NCBI GenBank assembly: GCA_021323255.1
Contig: JAJTCL010000022.1
Coordinates: 1-15,029, forward strand
Direction of reading: 5' to 3'
Origin: Propionibacteriaceae bacterium
Lineage (GTDB): Bacteria > Actinomycetota > Actinomycetes > Propionibacteriales > Propionibacteriaceae
Length of the DNA: 15,029 bases
Positions 7,573-14,209 of this stretch are shown here, piece after piece. The position numbers and the translations under genes are program-made. The stretch's first letter is position 1. Each line of letters begins with the position of its first letter. The notes beneath the pieces were generated by a model, which was given only the letters and a program-made list of their open reading frames with translations, was not told the DNA's origin and searched no databases.

Positions 7573-7734
7573 CTAGGCCAATGATTGGAAAAAGACAATG
7601 ATCGAGCGGAACACCCTGGCAAGAGCTCCGAAGATGGCACGGACAGCGTCTGCGGCGGCCTCAGGTTGCGAAATCAAATAGAACAGCGCAAAGCCCACGA
7701 CCAAGAAGACAATGAACCGCTTGACCCACCTCAT
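7573..7734 (-). CDS. Small single-pass membrane protein
   Basis: About 53 residues from the ATG at 7734 (MRWVKRFIVFLVVGFALFYL): a basic N-terminus, one transmembrane helix at about 6-23 and then an amphipathic AADAVRAIFGALARVFRSI segment with a short hydrophobic end. Small proteins of this kind often accompany PH-domain genes in Actinobacteria (my recollection). The frame is open up to a GTG at 7803, giving 76 residues, but the added part is basic and unlike the rest. No strong ribosome site is visible for either start (AAGGA lies about 13 bases upstream of 7734), so the start is uncertain. It ends two bases before the PH-domain start. Function unknown. Confidence 0.6.
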   Translation of the reverse strand: MRWVKRFIVFLVVGFALFYLISQPEAAADAVRAIFGALARVFRSIIVFFQSLA

Positions 7735-7904
7735 CTCGGACCATTCATCCTTCCGGTCTTCCTTGCAGACTATTCGAACACGCTGCCGCATGTACAGGCA
7801 CACGCCTGCATAGTCTTCTTTCTACCCGACGCACCGAAAGATTGGCAGCAGGCACGCCGCCAACCGTTCCGGCACAGCGCCACCGGCTCGAAAATCTTGC
7901 GTGC

Positions 7905-8858
7905 TTACAGACCGATCACCACACGGTCTGCCGCCGCGTACGGATCGAGCTCACCACGGCTCACCGCCCTGGCGAGGTCTTCCAGTCTGGCCTCACCATC
8001 GAGCTGAAACTCCGCGCGCACCTTCGCAAGTGCAATGTTCTCGACCTCTCGCCGGGCCCGCGCGATGCGGCGGGCACCGGCACGTCCCGTCTCAGCTTGT
8101 GAGGCTTGGAACCGGTCGATCACCTCCAGTAGTTCAGCAATCCCGCGATTCTCATGAGCGACGGTCGTGACGATCGGCGGTTTCCAGTCCTGGGGGCCAC
8201 GGTTGGCCAGCGCGATCATCGTCCGCAGCTCCCGAACCAGTGCCTGCGCACCCTCGCGATCACTCTTGTTCACTGTGAAAATGTCGCCGATCTCGAGAAT
8301 GCCGGCTTTAGCCGCCTGGATCCCATCTCCCATCCCCGGCGCCAGCAGAACGAGGACCGTATCGACCATCTCTGCTACCTCGAGCTCCGATTGACCGACT
8401 CCGACTGTCTCGACGATCACCGTGTCGAAACCTGCGGCGTCGAATGCTCGCAGCGCCTGCGGTGTGGCAACGGCCAGCCCGCCGAGATGACCCCTCGTCG
8501 CCATCGACCTGATGTAGACCTCGCGGTCGAGCGCGTGTTCCTGCATTCGAACCCGGTCCCCAAGCAGCGCTCCGCCAGAGAACGGCGAACTCGGATCCAC
8601 GGCCAGTACCCCAACCCGTTCCCCACGCGCCCGAAGCCCGCGTACGAGGCAGGTGACCGTTGTCGACTTGCCAACTCCCGGCGCGCCGGTTAGGCCGATG
8701 ATGTGCGCTCGCCCGGTGTCCGGGGCGAGCTCCTTGGAGATCATCGGCAGCGCTGGCGAGGCATTCTCGATCCAGCTGATCACGCGGCCCAATGCCCGCG
8801 GATTACCCAACCGGACAGCAGCAACGACCTCGCGTACCTCGCCACGGTCGAAGGACAA
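7905..8858 (-). CDS. meaB: MeaB/ArgK G-protein chaperone of B12-dependent mutases
   Basis: 317 residues of the G3E P-loop GTPase family. Visible: Walker A GAPGVGKST (58-66), the Mg/switch segment DPSSPFSGGALLGDR (about 88-102), switch motif ETVGVGQSE (150-158) and the base-specific NKSD (197-200). MeaB uses GTP to gate cofactor loading and to protect or reactivate methylmalonyl-CoA-type mutases, and a C-terminal arm aids dimerisation. The nearest mutase here is IcmA, so it may serve that enzyme as well as any methylmalonyl-CoA mutase elsewhere. The start is a TTG at 8858, 11 bases after the thiolase stop, with a G-run (GGGGGG) just upstream, so it is very likely co-transcribed with the thiolase. 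The name ArgK is historical; there is no link to arginine transport. Cytoplasmic. Confidence 0.93.
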   Translation of the reverse strand: MSFDRGEVREVVAAVRLGNPRALGRVISWIENASPALPMISKELAPDTGRAHIIGLTGAPGVGKSTTVTCLVRGLRARGERVGVLAVDPSSPFSGGALLGDRVRMQEHALDREVYIRSMATRGHLGGLAVATPQALRAFDAAGFDTVIVETVGVGQSELEVAEMVDTVLVLLAPGMGDGIQAAKAGILEIGDIFTVNKSDREGAQALVRELRTMIALANRGPQDWKPPIVTTVAHENRGIAELLEVIDRFQASQAETGRAGARRIARARREVENIALAKVRAEFQLDGEARLEDLARAVSRGELDPYAAADRVVIGL

Positions 8859-8869
8859 GCGCCCCCCGC

Positions 8870-10081
8870 TCAGCGGGAATTGCCATCTGCAGGAACGGTG
8901 ATGATCAACGCGTCACCCTGCCCACCACCTCCGCAGAGGGCCGCAATCCCGGTGCCGCCTCCCCGTCGCTTCAGTTCCAACGCACAGGTCAGCACGAGCC
9001 GAGCGCCCGATGCGCCGATCGGATGGCCGAGAGCGATAGCACCACCATTGACGTTCACGCGCTCATCCGTCTCATCCGCACTCAGCCCCAGAGCGCGCGC
9101 GCTCGCGACACCCACCGCAGCGAACGCCTCGTTGATCTCGATCAAGTCCAGATCGGACAGGCTGATCTGCTGCTTCTTCACGGCAACGTTGATGGCGTTG
9201 GCCGGTTGAAGCTGCAAAGAGGAGTCGGGGCCTGCGACGCTGGCATGCGCGCCGATCTCGGCAATCGGGGTGAGTCCCAACCGAGCGGCCGCCTCCTGGC
9301 TCGTCACAACCATCGCCGCGGCACCGTCTGAGATCGGGCTGGACGAACCCGCGGTGATCGAGCCGTCGCGTCCGAATGCGGGTGGCAGCTTGGCAAGGGA
9401 CTCCGCCGTCACCCCCTCCCGGATGGCCTCATCCCGGTTGATCACCAGCTCGTCCCCGCGCCGCTGTGGGATACGGACTTCTACGATTTCCTCCGCCATA
9501 GCCCCACTCGCGGTTGCCGCAGCAGCGCGTTGATGGGAGCGCGCAGCGAATGCATCTTGATCTTCCCTGCTGACCAGTTGCTCGCCCTGATTGCACCCGT
9601 CGGTCAGCGAGCCCATCGCCTGGTCGGTGAAGGCATCCCAGAGGCCGTCGTACGCCATGTGATCGATCATGGTCACGTCGCCGTACTTGAAACCCGACCG
9701 CGAGCGCGGCAACAGGTGCGGGGCCTGGGTCATCGACTCCATGCCACCCGCGACGACCACGTCGCATTCACCGGCTCGGATCAGCTGATCAGCAAGTGCC
9801 ACGGCATTCAAGCCCGACAGGCACACCTTGTTGATGGTCAGCGCCGGGACCGACATGGCGATTCCGCCTTTGAGCGCCGCCTGCCGAGCGGGAATCTGAC
9901 CCGTGCCAGCCTGAAGCACTTGCCCCATCACGACGTAGTCGACATGCTCAGGGGAAACCCCCGAGCGCTCCAACGCCGCTGCAATGGCATAGCCGCCAAG
10001 ATCTGTGGCAGATACGTCCTTGAAGCCGCCAAGCAGTTTTCCGATCGGCGTACGCGCCCCGCCGACGATGACTGAGCTCAA
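8870..10081 (-). CDS. atoB: Acetyl-CoA acetyltransferase (thiolase)
   Basis: About 403 residues from a TTG at 10081. It joins two acetyl-CoA to acetoacetyl-CoA or cleaves the latter. Visible: N-terminal VIVGGARTPIGKLLG; nucleophile Cys87 in INKVCLSGLNA; the GGMESMTQAPHLLP loop; NEAFAAVGVA; NVNGGAIALGHPIGASGAR with the catalytic His353; and CGGGGQGDA with the second Cys383. Length and motifs are typical of biosynthetic-type thiolases. A GTG at 10093 opens the frame earlier, but the TTG start gives MSSVIVGGARTP, the family's usual N-terminus, and has GGAGG at 10087-10091 at good spacing; the GTG also lies in a solo fragment of the dispersed repeat. meaB follows after 11 bases. Divergent from the epimerase gene across repeat copy C. 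Confidence 0.92.
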   Translation of the reverse strand: MSSVIVGGARTPIGKLLGGFKDVSATDLGGYAIAAALERSGVSPEHVDYVVMGQVLQAGTGQIPARQAALKGGIAMSVPALTINKVCLSGLNAVALADQLIRAGECDVVVAGGMESMTQAPHLLPRSRSGFKYGDVTMIDHMAYDGLWDAFTDQAMGSLTDGCNQGEQLVSREDQDAFAARSHQRAAAATASGAMAEEIVEVRIPQRRGDELVINRDEAIREGVTAESLAKLPPAFGRDGSITAGSSSPISDGAAAMVVTSQEAAARLGLTPIAEIGAHASVAGPDSSLQLQPANAINVAVKKQQISLSDLDLIEINEAFAAVGVASARALGLSADETDERVNVNGGAIALGHPIGASGARLVLTCALELKRRGGGTGIAALCGGGGQGDALIITVPADGNSR

Positions 10082-10086
10082 CTCCA

Positions 10087-10091
10087 CCTCC
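10087..10091 (-). promoter_or_regulatory. Ribosome binding site favouring a TTG start for the thiolase
   Basis: GGAGG on the minus strand, five bases before the TTG at 10081. A start at the GTG at 10093 would place this purine-rich site inside the coding region, so the shorter thiolase is preferred. Confidence 0.5.
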
Positions 10092-10125
10092 ACGCTCGCA
10101 GCCGTGCACTGACGATTTTTAAGAA

Positions 10126-10240
10126 CTGCTCAGGCATCGCGCTTTGAATCCGCTTCGCCGTCGTCGTCGCTTGCAGAGGAAAGAACGTCTCTGCTCGCTC
10201 CTCCTCCGTGCGGCGGCGGGCGGTTTCCGACGCTCGCAGC
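10126..10240 (-). repeat. Dispersed structured intergenic repeat, copy C
   Basis: A copy of 115 bp in the gap between the divergent thiolase and epimerase genes. On the minus strand it begins GCTGCGAGCGTCGGAAA, has GGAGGAGGAGCGAGC, GCGACGACGACGGCG and GCGGATTC, and ends with GCGCGATGCCTGAGCAG. The central hairpin is GCAGAG with CTCTGC (10173-10178 and 10189-10194), different in sequence from copy B but at the same place. A solo left-end match (GCTGCGAGCGT, 10092-10102) follows 24 bases beyond its right end. An apparent upstream extension of the epimerase frame is just translation of this repeat. Confidence 0.8.
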
Positions 10241-10284
10241 TCAGTCACGTCCGGTGCTCTGTTCAACACCAGTCTGGCACCCTA

Positions 10285-10785
10285 ATGTCCATGACCAGAA
10301 TGCCCTCCGATCTGGAGAGGGTGCTGCCCGGCCTGCTCGGTCTTGATCATGTTGGCGTAGCGGTCGCCGATCTGGACGCAGCGGTGACCTTCTACCGTGA
10401 TCTACTCGGCCTGCGGGTGGTGCATCGCGAAGAGAATCTGGATCAACAAGTGGCCGAGGTGATGCTGACCAGTGGAAAGGGCGGCCGGGACGGGGATCAG
10501 CTTCAGCTGTTGATGCCGCTGGAGGAAAACTCGGTGCTCCGGCGCTTTCTGGTGAGACGCGGGGGCGGTGGTCTACACCATGTGGCTTACGCTGTTTCAG
10601 ATGTCCGGTCCGCGTCCAGGGTTCTGCGTCAATGCGGTGTGCGGCTGCTTTATGATGCACCAAGAGCCGGTACCCGCGGCTCGCAGATCAACTTTGTCCA
10701 CCCCAAGGACACCGGCGGCGTTCTTCTTGAGTTGGTCGAGCACGCCGGGGCGGATCCGCACAGTGCCCAAGAAAATGGGGGCTGA
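10285..10785 (+). CDS. mce: Methylmalonyl-CoA epimerase
   Basis: About 166 residues from the ATG at 10285; ATGs at 10291 and 10300 are also in frame and no strong ribosome site separates them. It interconverts (2R)- and (2S)-methylmalonyl-CoA, the step between propionyl-CoA carboxylase and the mutase. The two VOC (glyoxalase-fold) halves carry all four expected metal ligands: His22 in LDHVGVAV, Gln74 in QLQLLMPL, His99 in GLHHVAY and Glu149 in GGVLLELVE. The block GSQINFVHPKDTGG is characteristic of the family. The frame opens at 10144, but the first 47 codons are Arg-rich and lie in the repeat, so they are not coding. The first DivIVA-like gene follows at 84 bp. No methylmalonyl-CoA mutase is in the window. 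Confidence 0.93.
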   Translation: MSMTRMPSDLERVLPGLLGLDHVGVAVADLDAAVTFYRDLLGLRVVHREENLDQQVAEVMLTSGKGGRDGDQLQLLMPLEENSVLRRFLVRRGGGGLHHVAYAVSDVRSASRVLRQCGVRLLYDAPRAGTRGSQINFVHPKDTGGVLLELVEHAGADPHSAQENGG

Positions 10786-10806
10786 GCGAATTGGGGCTGA
10801 GCGAAT
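10778..10806 (+). repeat. Tandem duplication of about 15 bp across the mce stop
   Basis: GGGGCTGAGCGAATT (10778-10792) is followed directly by the same sequence with one change at the end (10793-10807). The first unit contains the TGA stop of mce (10783-10785). The second unit adds half of a perfect inverted repeat: TGAGCGA (10798-10804) and TCGCTCA (10812-10818) around ATGGCCA. This could be a weak terminator or a binding site; no T-run follows. Confidence 0.7.
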
Positions 10807-10869
10807 GGCCATCGCTCACGCGGGCACAGACTCGGCGTCAACACCTATTTTCGGAGAGGGTTTCTTGCG

Positions 10870-12141
10870 GTGAACGCATCAGACAATACGGGGCTTGGCC
10901 TGTTCGACGACACAGCAAGCGCAGTCGGGAACTTTCCTACCGCTTTACGCGGCTATGACCGAACGGCGGTTGACGACTACGTCCGCACCCTCGAGGAGAG
11001 CGTGGTCAAGTCCCGTAGACACGCGACCCAGCTTGAGCAACAAGTGACTGTCCTGCAAGACGAGATCGCCTCCGGTGGCGACGGCTCCGAGTCCAAAGAG
11101 GTTGACTACGCCAACCTTGGCGGGCGCGCCAACGACATTCTCCGGCTCGCTCAGGAGCAAGCGCGTGAGCTGGTGCAGAATGCGGCGCTCGAGGCCGAGA
11201 AGGTCAAGGAACAAGCCCGGCGTGAGGCCGACGGACTGCGCAACTCGGCTGCCCGGGAGGGTGACGCCATCAAGAGCGGCGGGGCCGCACAGATTGATCA
11301 GCTGCGCAGCAAGTTGCGCGACGAGGTCAAGGCCCAGGTCGACAAGGCCAAGGCTGAAGCGGATGCGCTCGTTGCGGCTGCCAGGCGGCAAGCCGAGTCG
11401 GTGCGCCGAGAGGCCGACAATGAGGCGCAAGCGACGCGCCAGAATGCATACCTCGACACCGAGAACCTGCGCCGCACCGTTGAGCGCGAGGCCGCAGAAG
11501 CCAGATCCAAGCTGGCTGCCGAGCGGGAACAGGCGATCGCGCAGCTGAAGTCCGCTCACGACGAAGCGCAGCAGAAGACTGCTGCATTGCTTGCAGAGGC
11601 GACGAAGTATCACAGCGAGTCAGCAGATCGTTTGGAGGCCGACCTCGCCGATGCCGCGCGTATTCGCGCAGAGGCTCTGGCCGAAGCTGAGCAGACCAAG
11701 GCCGCCGCCGTTCAGGAGGCTGAAGCTCGGATAGCGACAGCGAAGAAGCAGGCTGCGGCCATCAACGAGCGGACCCAACAAGAGTTCGCCTGGCGGAAGC
11801 AGCAGCTGCGTCGTGAGACGGACTTGCTCCATCAGCGCAAGCAGGCGGTGTTGGGCCAGCTCGCCAGCTTGTCGGCACTCGCGGAGCAAACGGCGAGCGC
11901 CTTCCCCGACCTGGACGACCCCAACGACCTGGAGGGCGAGGTCGGCGATCGCACCGTGATGCGTCCTGACATGTTGCCGCCTGCAGGTCCGAGCGAGGAC
12001 AGCTCTGCCGGGAGCAAAGCAGGCAAGGACAGGAATGGTGGCAAGTCGTCTGACGAAGGCGACGACATTGAGATCGACGGTGACGCCACTGTCCTCGTGG
12101 CCCCGTCCGACCTTTCAGGCGAAAGAGCCAAGACCAAGTAG
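10870..12141 (+). CDS. DivIVA-like coiled-coil protein (Scy/FilP type), first paralogue
   Basis: 423 residues. A short DivIVA-like N-terminal motif lies at about 22-42 (FPTALRGYDRTAVDDYVRTL), the pattern by which DivIVA, Scy and FilP proteins are known. A long Ala/Glu/Gln/Arg-rich coiled coil (about 42-340) follows, almost without proline, beginning after a conserved patch YANLGGRANDILRLAQEQA. The last 79 residues (345-423) are acidic, Gly/Ser-rich and probably disordered. These proteins form filaments and scaffolds at growing poles in Streptomyces, where the scy and filP genes are also adjacent and near the epimerase (from memory). GTG at 10870 has GGAGAGGG about nine bases upstream. Annotation pipelines often call relatives cellulose-binding proteins. 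The partner paralogue follows after 251 bp. The exact role here is inference. Confidence 0.8.
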   Translation: MNASDNTGLGLFDDTASAVGNFPTALRGYDRTAVDDYVRTLEESVVKSRRHATQLEQQVTVLQDEIASGGDGSESKEVDYANLGGRANDILRLAQEQARELVQNAALEAEKVKEQARREADGLRNSAAREGDAIKSGGAAQIDQLRSKLRDEVKAQVDKAKAEADALVAAARRQAESVRREADNEAQATRQNAYLDTENLRRTVEREAAEARSKLAAEREQAIAQLKSAHDEAQQKTAALLAEATKYHSESADRLEADLADAARIRAEALAEAEQTKAAAVQEAEARIATAKKQAAAINERTQQEFAWRKQQLRRETDLLHQRKQAVLGQLASLSALAEQTASAFPDLDDPNDLEGEVGDRTVMRPDMLPPAGPSEDSSAGSKAGKDRNGGKSSDEGDDIEIDGDATVLVAPSDLSGERAKTK

Positions 12142-12168
12142 TTGGTCCGAGACCAAGTAGTTGGTCCG
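12132..12168 (+). repeat. Tandem palindromic duplication at a stop codon
   Basis: GACCAAGTAGTTGGTCCG occurs twice, 12132-12149 and 12151-12168, one base apart. Each unit holds a perfect 6-bp inverted repeat, GACCAA and TTGGTC around GTAG. The TAG stop of the first coiled-coil gene (12139-12141) lies in the first unit, so the second unit carries a spare out-of-use copy of the stop. It may give two small hairpins in the mRNA tail. Confidence 0.85.
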
Positions 12169-12203
12169 CAGGCCAGGCGTTGATCATCACTAGCGCTTTG
12201 TGA

Positions 12204-12314
12204 GCCGCTCGCGCATCGCGCCGTGTGTCCGCCGCCGTCGTTGTCGCTCTCAGAGGGAAAATGCTTACGCTCGCACCGCCTAGCGGCGGCGCGCGATTCC
12301 CGACGCTCGCAGCT
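12204..12314 (-). repeat. Dispersed structured intergenic repeat, copy D
   Basis: A copy of 111 bp between the two coiled-coil genes, on the strand opposite to them. On the minus strand it runs from AGCTGCGAGCGTCGGGAA through ATCGCGCGCCGCCG, TTTTCCCTCTGAGAGCG and GACGGCGG to GCGCGATGCGCGAGCGGC. ATCGCGC near the left end pairs with GCGCGAT near the right end. The central part can fold as CCGCC-GCTA-GGCGG instead of the hairpin seen in copies B and C. Confidence 0.78.
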
Positions 12315-12335
12315 GCCGCTGGCCCTAGGCTTCGG

Positions 12336-12371
12336 GTGCCGTTACCCTGATATGACTCGGGGTAACGGCAC
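12336..12371 (+). promoter_or_regulatory. Perfect 12-bp inverted repeat before the second coiled-coil gene
   Basis: GTGCCGTTACCC (12336-12347) and GGGTAACGGCAC (12360-12371) are exact reverse complements around a 12-base AT-richer spacer (TGATATGACTCG). It ends 21 bases before the GTG at 12393. As DNA it could be an operator for a dimeric regulator; as RNA it would be a stable hairpin just upstream of the ribosome site. No T-run follows, so a terminator is less likely. Confidence 0.7.
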
Positions 12372-12381
12372 TTTGGCGTGT

Positions 12382-12387
12382 AAGGAG
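12382..12387 (+). promoter_or_regulatory. Ribosome binding site of the second coiled-coil gene
   Basis: AAGGAG followed by CCAGC and then GTG at 12393. This near-ideal site fixes the start and suggests efficient translation. Confidence 0.75.
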
Positions 12388-12392
12388 CCAGC

Positions 12393-13739
12393 GTGAACAC
12401 AGCCCCAACAGGTGACCCGCATGCGGAGGACGGCCGCTTTCCGCTGTCGCGCAAAGGGTATGACCGCGAGGCCGTTGATCATTTCGTGCGAGCGACGCAG
12501 GCCCAGATCGCTCAGCTGCTGCAGCAGTACGACTCTTTGATCGCCTATAACCATGAGCTTCGGCAAGCGCTTGACGACGCTCATGCACGGGCGAATCACG
12601 CCGACTTCTCCGCACTCGGCGGTCGGGTCCAGGAAATGCTGCACATCGCCGAGGAGCAGGCTGCCGACATCACGCAGGCCGCCATTCAGGAAGCGGATCG
12701 GCTAACCGCCCAGAGACAGGCTCAGATCGATGAGCTCCGCCAGAGCGCGTACGCCGAGATAGCGGAAACACGAGACGCCCAGCGTGCTGAGCTGGACGCC
12801 CTCCGCGAGCAGGTTGAGCGAGATGCCGCGCAATTGAGGGAGCGCGTTACGGCTGAGGCTCAGCGGCTGTTGGCCTCAGCTCGATTGCAGGCCGAGGCCG
12901 TGCGCACTGAGGCAGCGGCAGCCGCCACGGGGATGCGCAAGGCCGCCAGCTTCGAGTCGCAGGAACTTCTTGCCGCCGCAGATCGTGACAGCGCGGCTCT
13001 GCGTCAGGAGGCTGCAGACCAGCGTGAGCATGCGATGGCCGAACTCAAGGAAGCGCAGGAATCCGCGAACCAGGCCATCCAGGCAATGCTGTCGAAGGCG
13101 ACTGAGCTGCAGCAGTCGGCCGGCGAGCACCTGACCTCAGAAACCGAACAGGCAGCAAAGCTTCGCAATGAAGCGCTGGCGGAGAGAGAACGCATCAAGA
13201 TAGAGGCCAGCGGCGATGCGGAGAAGATCATTGATCGCGCCCGACATGAAGCCGCGATCATCGACGAGCGGGCACGTCACGAGCTGGCGCTGCGGCGCCG
13301 CCAGATGAGGGACGAGCAGGAACTACTGACGCGACGCAAGCACGCGATGCTCAACCAGCTCGCTTCGGTGAGTGCGCTGGCAGTCGAGACTGCGGAGAAC
13401 ATGCCTGAGGTGCCGGATGAGTATGACACGGCATTCTCCGAGGTCAGTGCCGGCGCCCGACCCGGCAGCCCGGCAGCCGAGCTAGAGAGTGATCCCACTA
13501 TCGGCAATGCTGCGGATGAGGCCGACGATGTTATCGAGCAGGGCGGCGCGGCCGAGGACGGTGTCACAGCCGAGCAGGGCGTCGTGCTGGATCAGGCCGA
13601 TGAGAGTGCCCAGCACAGCGAAGCCGATGATGCACCCGATCAGGGCATCGAGGGCGCCGATGGCGACCAAACCAGAGACGAGCCTGACCACCAGGTGCCA
13701 ACTGAGAAGCCGGAGTTTGCTCAGGCGAACAAGTCCTGA
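12393..13739 (+). CDS. DivIVA-like coiled-coil protein (Scy/FilP type), second paralogue
   Basis: 448 residues with the same plan as the gene before it: N-terminal FPLSRKGYDREAVDHFVRAT (about 16-35), conserved patch FSALGGRVQEMLHIAEEQA, long coiled coil to about 335, then a conserved segment LALRRRQMRDEQELLTRRKH and LNQLASVSALAVETAENMPE. The matching end in the first paralogue reads LGQLASLSALAEQTASAFPD, so the two arose by duplication. The last 112 residues (337-448) are strongly acidic (many Asp, Glu, Gln), longer than in the first copy, and probably disordered. Likely a cytoskeletal scaffold; the pair may co-assemble (inference). It has a strong AAGGAG site and its own upstream inverted repeat, so it may be expressed separately from the first copy. 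Its stop is ten bases from the decayed nucS stop on the other strand. Confidence 0.8.
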   Translation: MNTAPTGDPHAEDGRFPLSRKGYDREAVDHFVRATQAQIAQLLQQYDSLIAYNHELRQALDDAHARANHADFSALGGRVQEMLHIAEEQAADITQAAIQEADRLTAQRQAQIDELRQSAYAEIAETRDAQRAELDALREQVERDAAQLRERVTAEAQRLLASARLQAEAVRTEAAAAATGMRKAASFESQELLAAADRDSAALRQEAADQREHAMAELKEAQESANQAIQAMLSKATELQQSAGEHLTSETEQAAKLRNEALAERERIKIEASGDAEKIIDRARHEAAIIDERARHELALRRRQMRDEQELLTRRKHAMLNQLASVSALAVETAENMPEVPDEYDTAFSEVSAGARPGSPAAELESDPTIGNAADEADDVIEQGGAAEDGVTAEQGVVLDQADESAQHSEADDAPDQGIEGADGDQTRDEPDHQVPTEKPEFAQANKS

Positions 13740-13748
13740 CTCGCGCTG

Positions 13749-14121
13749 CTAATACAGCCGGTCGTCGGCGCTATCCAGTCCGCGCAGAAGGTCGTAGTTA
13801 ATCCTCACGCAGTTGATACCGCGGTCGTTGGCCAGCACTTTGTGAGGCTTGATCAGCTGTGCAGCCGGATGCCGCCACCGCGCCGAGCAGTGTGTCGCGA
13901 CGCAACAGATCGAGATATCGACTCAGCTGTTCGACGCCCGGTACTCGAGGTCAGGTTCTCGAACATTTCTATGGTTCCCTAACCTGCCCTGGGAGCGGGG
14001 GACAGGTCGCTATCGGTGCCACCGACCTCCCTGTAATAGCCAATCGCCAGATTGACGGCATAGTCTCGATCGCAGCCCGGAGCTTAGGGTCCTGGAGACG
14101 GGTGACCCTCCCTTTCGGTAC
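13749..14121 (-). pseudogene. nucS: Decayed nucS (EndoMS mismatch endonuclease)
   Basis: NucS/EndoMS is the mismatch-cleaving endonuclease that replaces MutS/MutL in most Actinobacteria. On the minus strand three blocks fit the C-terminal nuclease half, in order but in different frames. (1) 14062-14106 reads VTRLQDPKLRAAIET, like the VExHLQ...HIET region. (2) 13939 downward reads GVEQLSRYLDLLRRDTLLGA, like the GVEQLTRYLELLNRD block. (3) From about 13880 to the stop at 13749 reads HPAAQLIKPHKVLANDRGIN, then CVRINYDLLRGLDSADDRLY, like the NucS C-terminus. A 5-base insertion (13939-13943, TACCG) splits DLE from GVEQL, and a second shift near 13863-13876 separates blocks 2 and 3. Stops interrupt the rest, and the N-terminal half is not recognisable. 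The left limit (14121) is approximate. Family match is from memory. Confidence 0.75.
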
Positions 14122-14209
14122 TGACCGTTTAGATGGCTGGCCCTCTTCGGTGAGCTCCCGGTCTGCTTCGCCCATTGACTCAACCTGCGCCGCGTCAAGC
14201 CTCGGCAGC

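Noticed and set aside
7735..7904. Promoter or hairpin in the gap after meaB (GACTAT/ATAGTC and CAGGC/GCCTG inverted matches)
   Set aside because: The matches are short and no convincing -35/-10 pair at proper spacing was seen; chance is likely.
10144..10284. Extension of the epimerase frame through 10144
   Set aside because: The Arg-rich sequence is a translation of repeat copy C; epimerases begin shortly before the LDHVGVAV strand.
10262..10288. TTCAAC and TAATGT as a promoter for a leaderless epimerase mRNA
   Set aside because: The spacing is only 15 bases and the start codon is itself uncertain, so the evidence is too weak to list.
2308..12314. CRISPR-like reading of the dispersed repeats
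   Set aside because: The copies are kilobases apart with genes between them, differ in sequence and orientation, and have no regular spacers.
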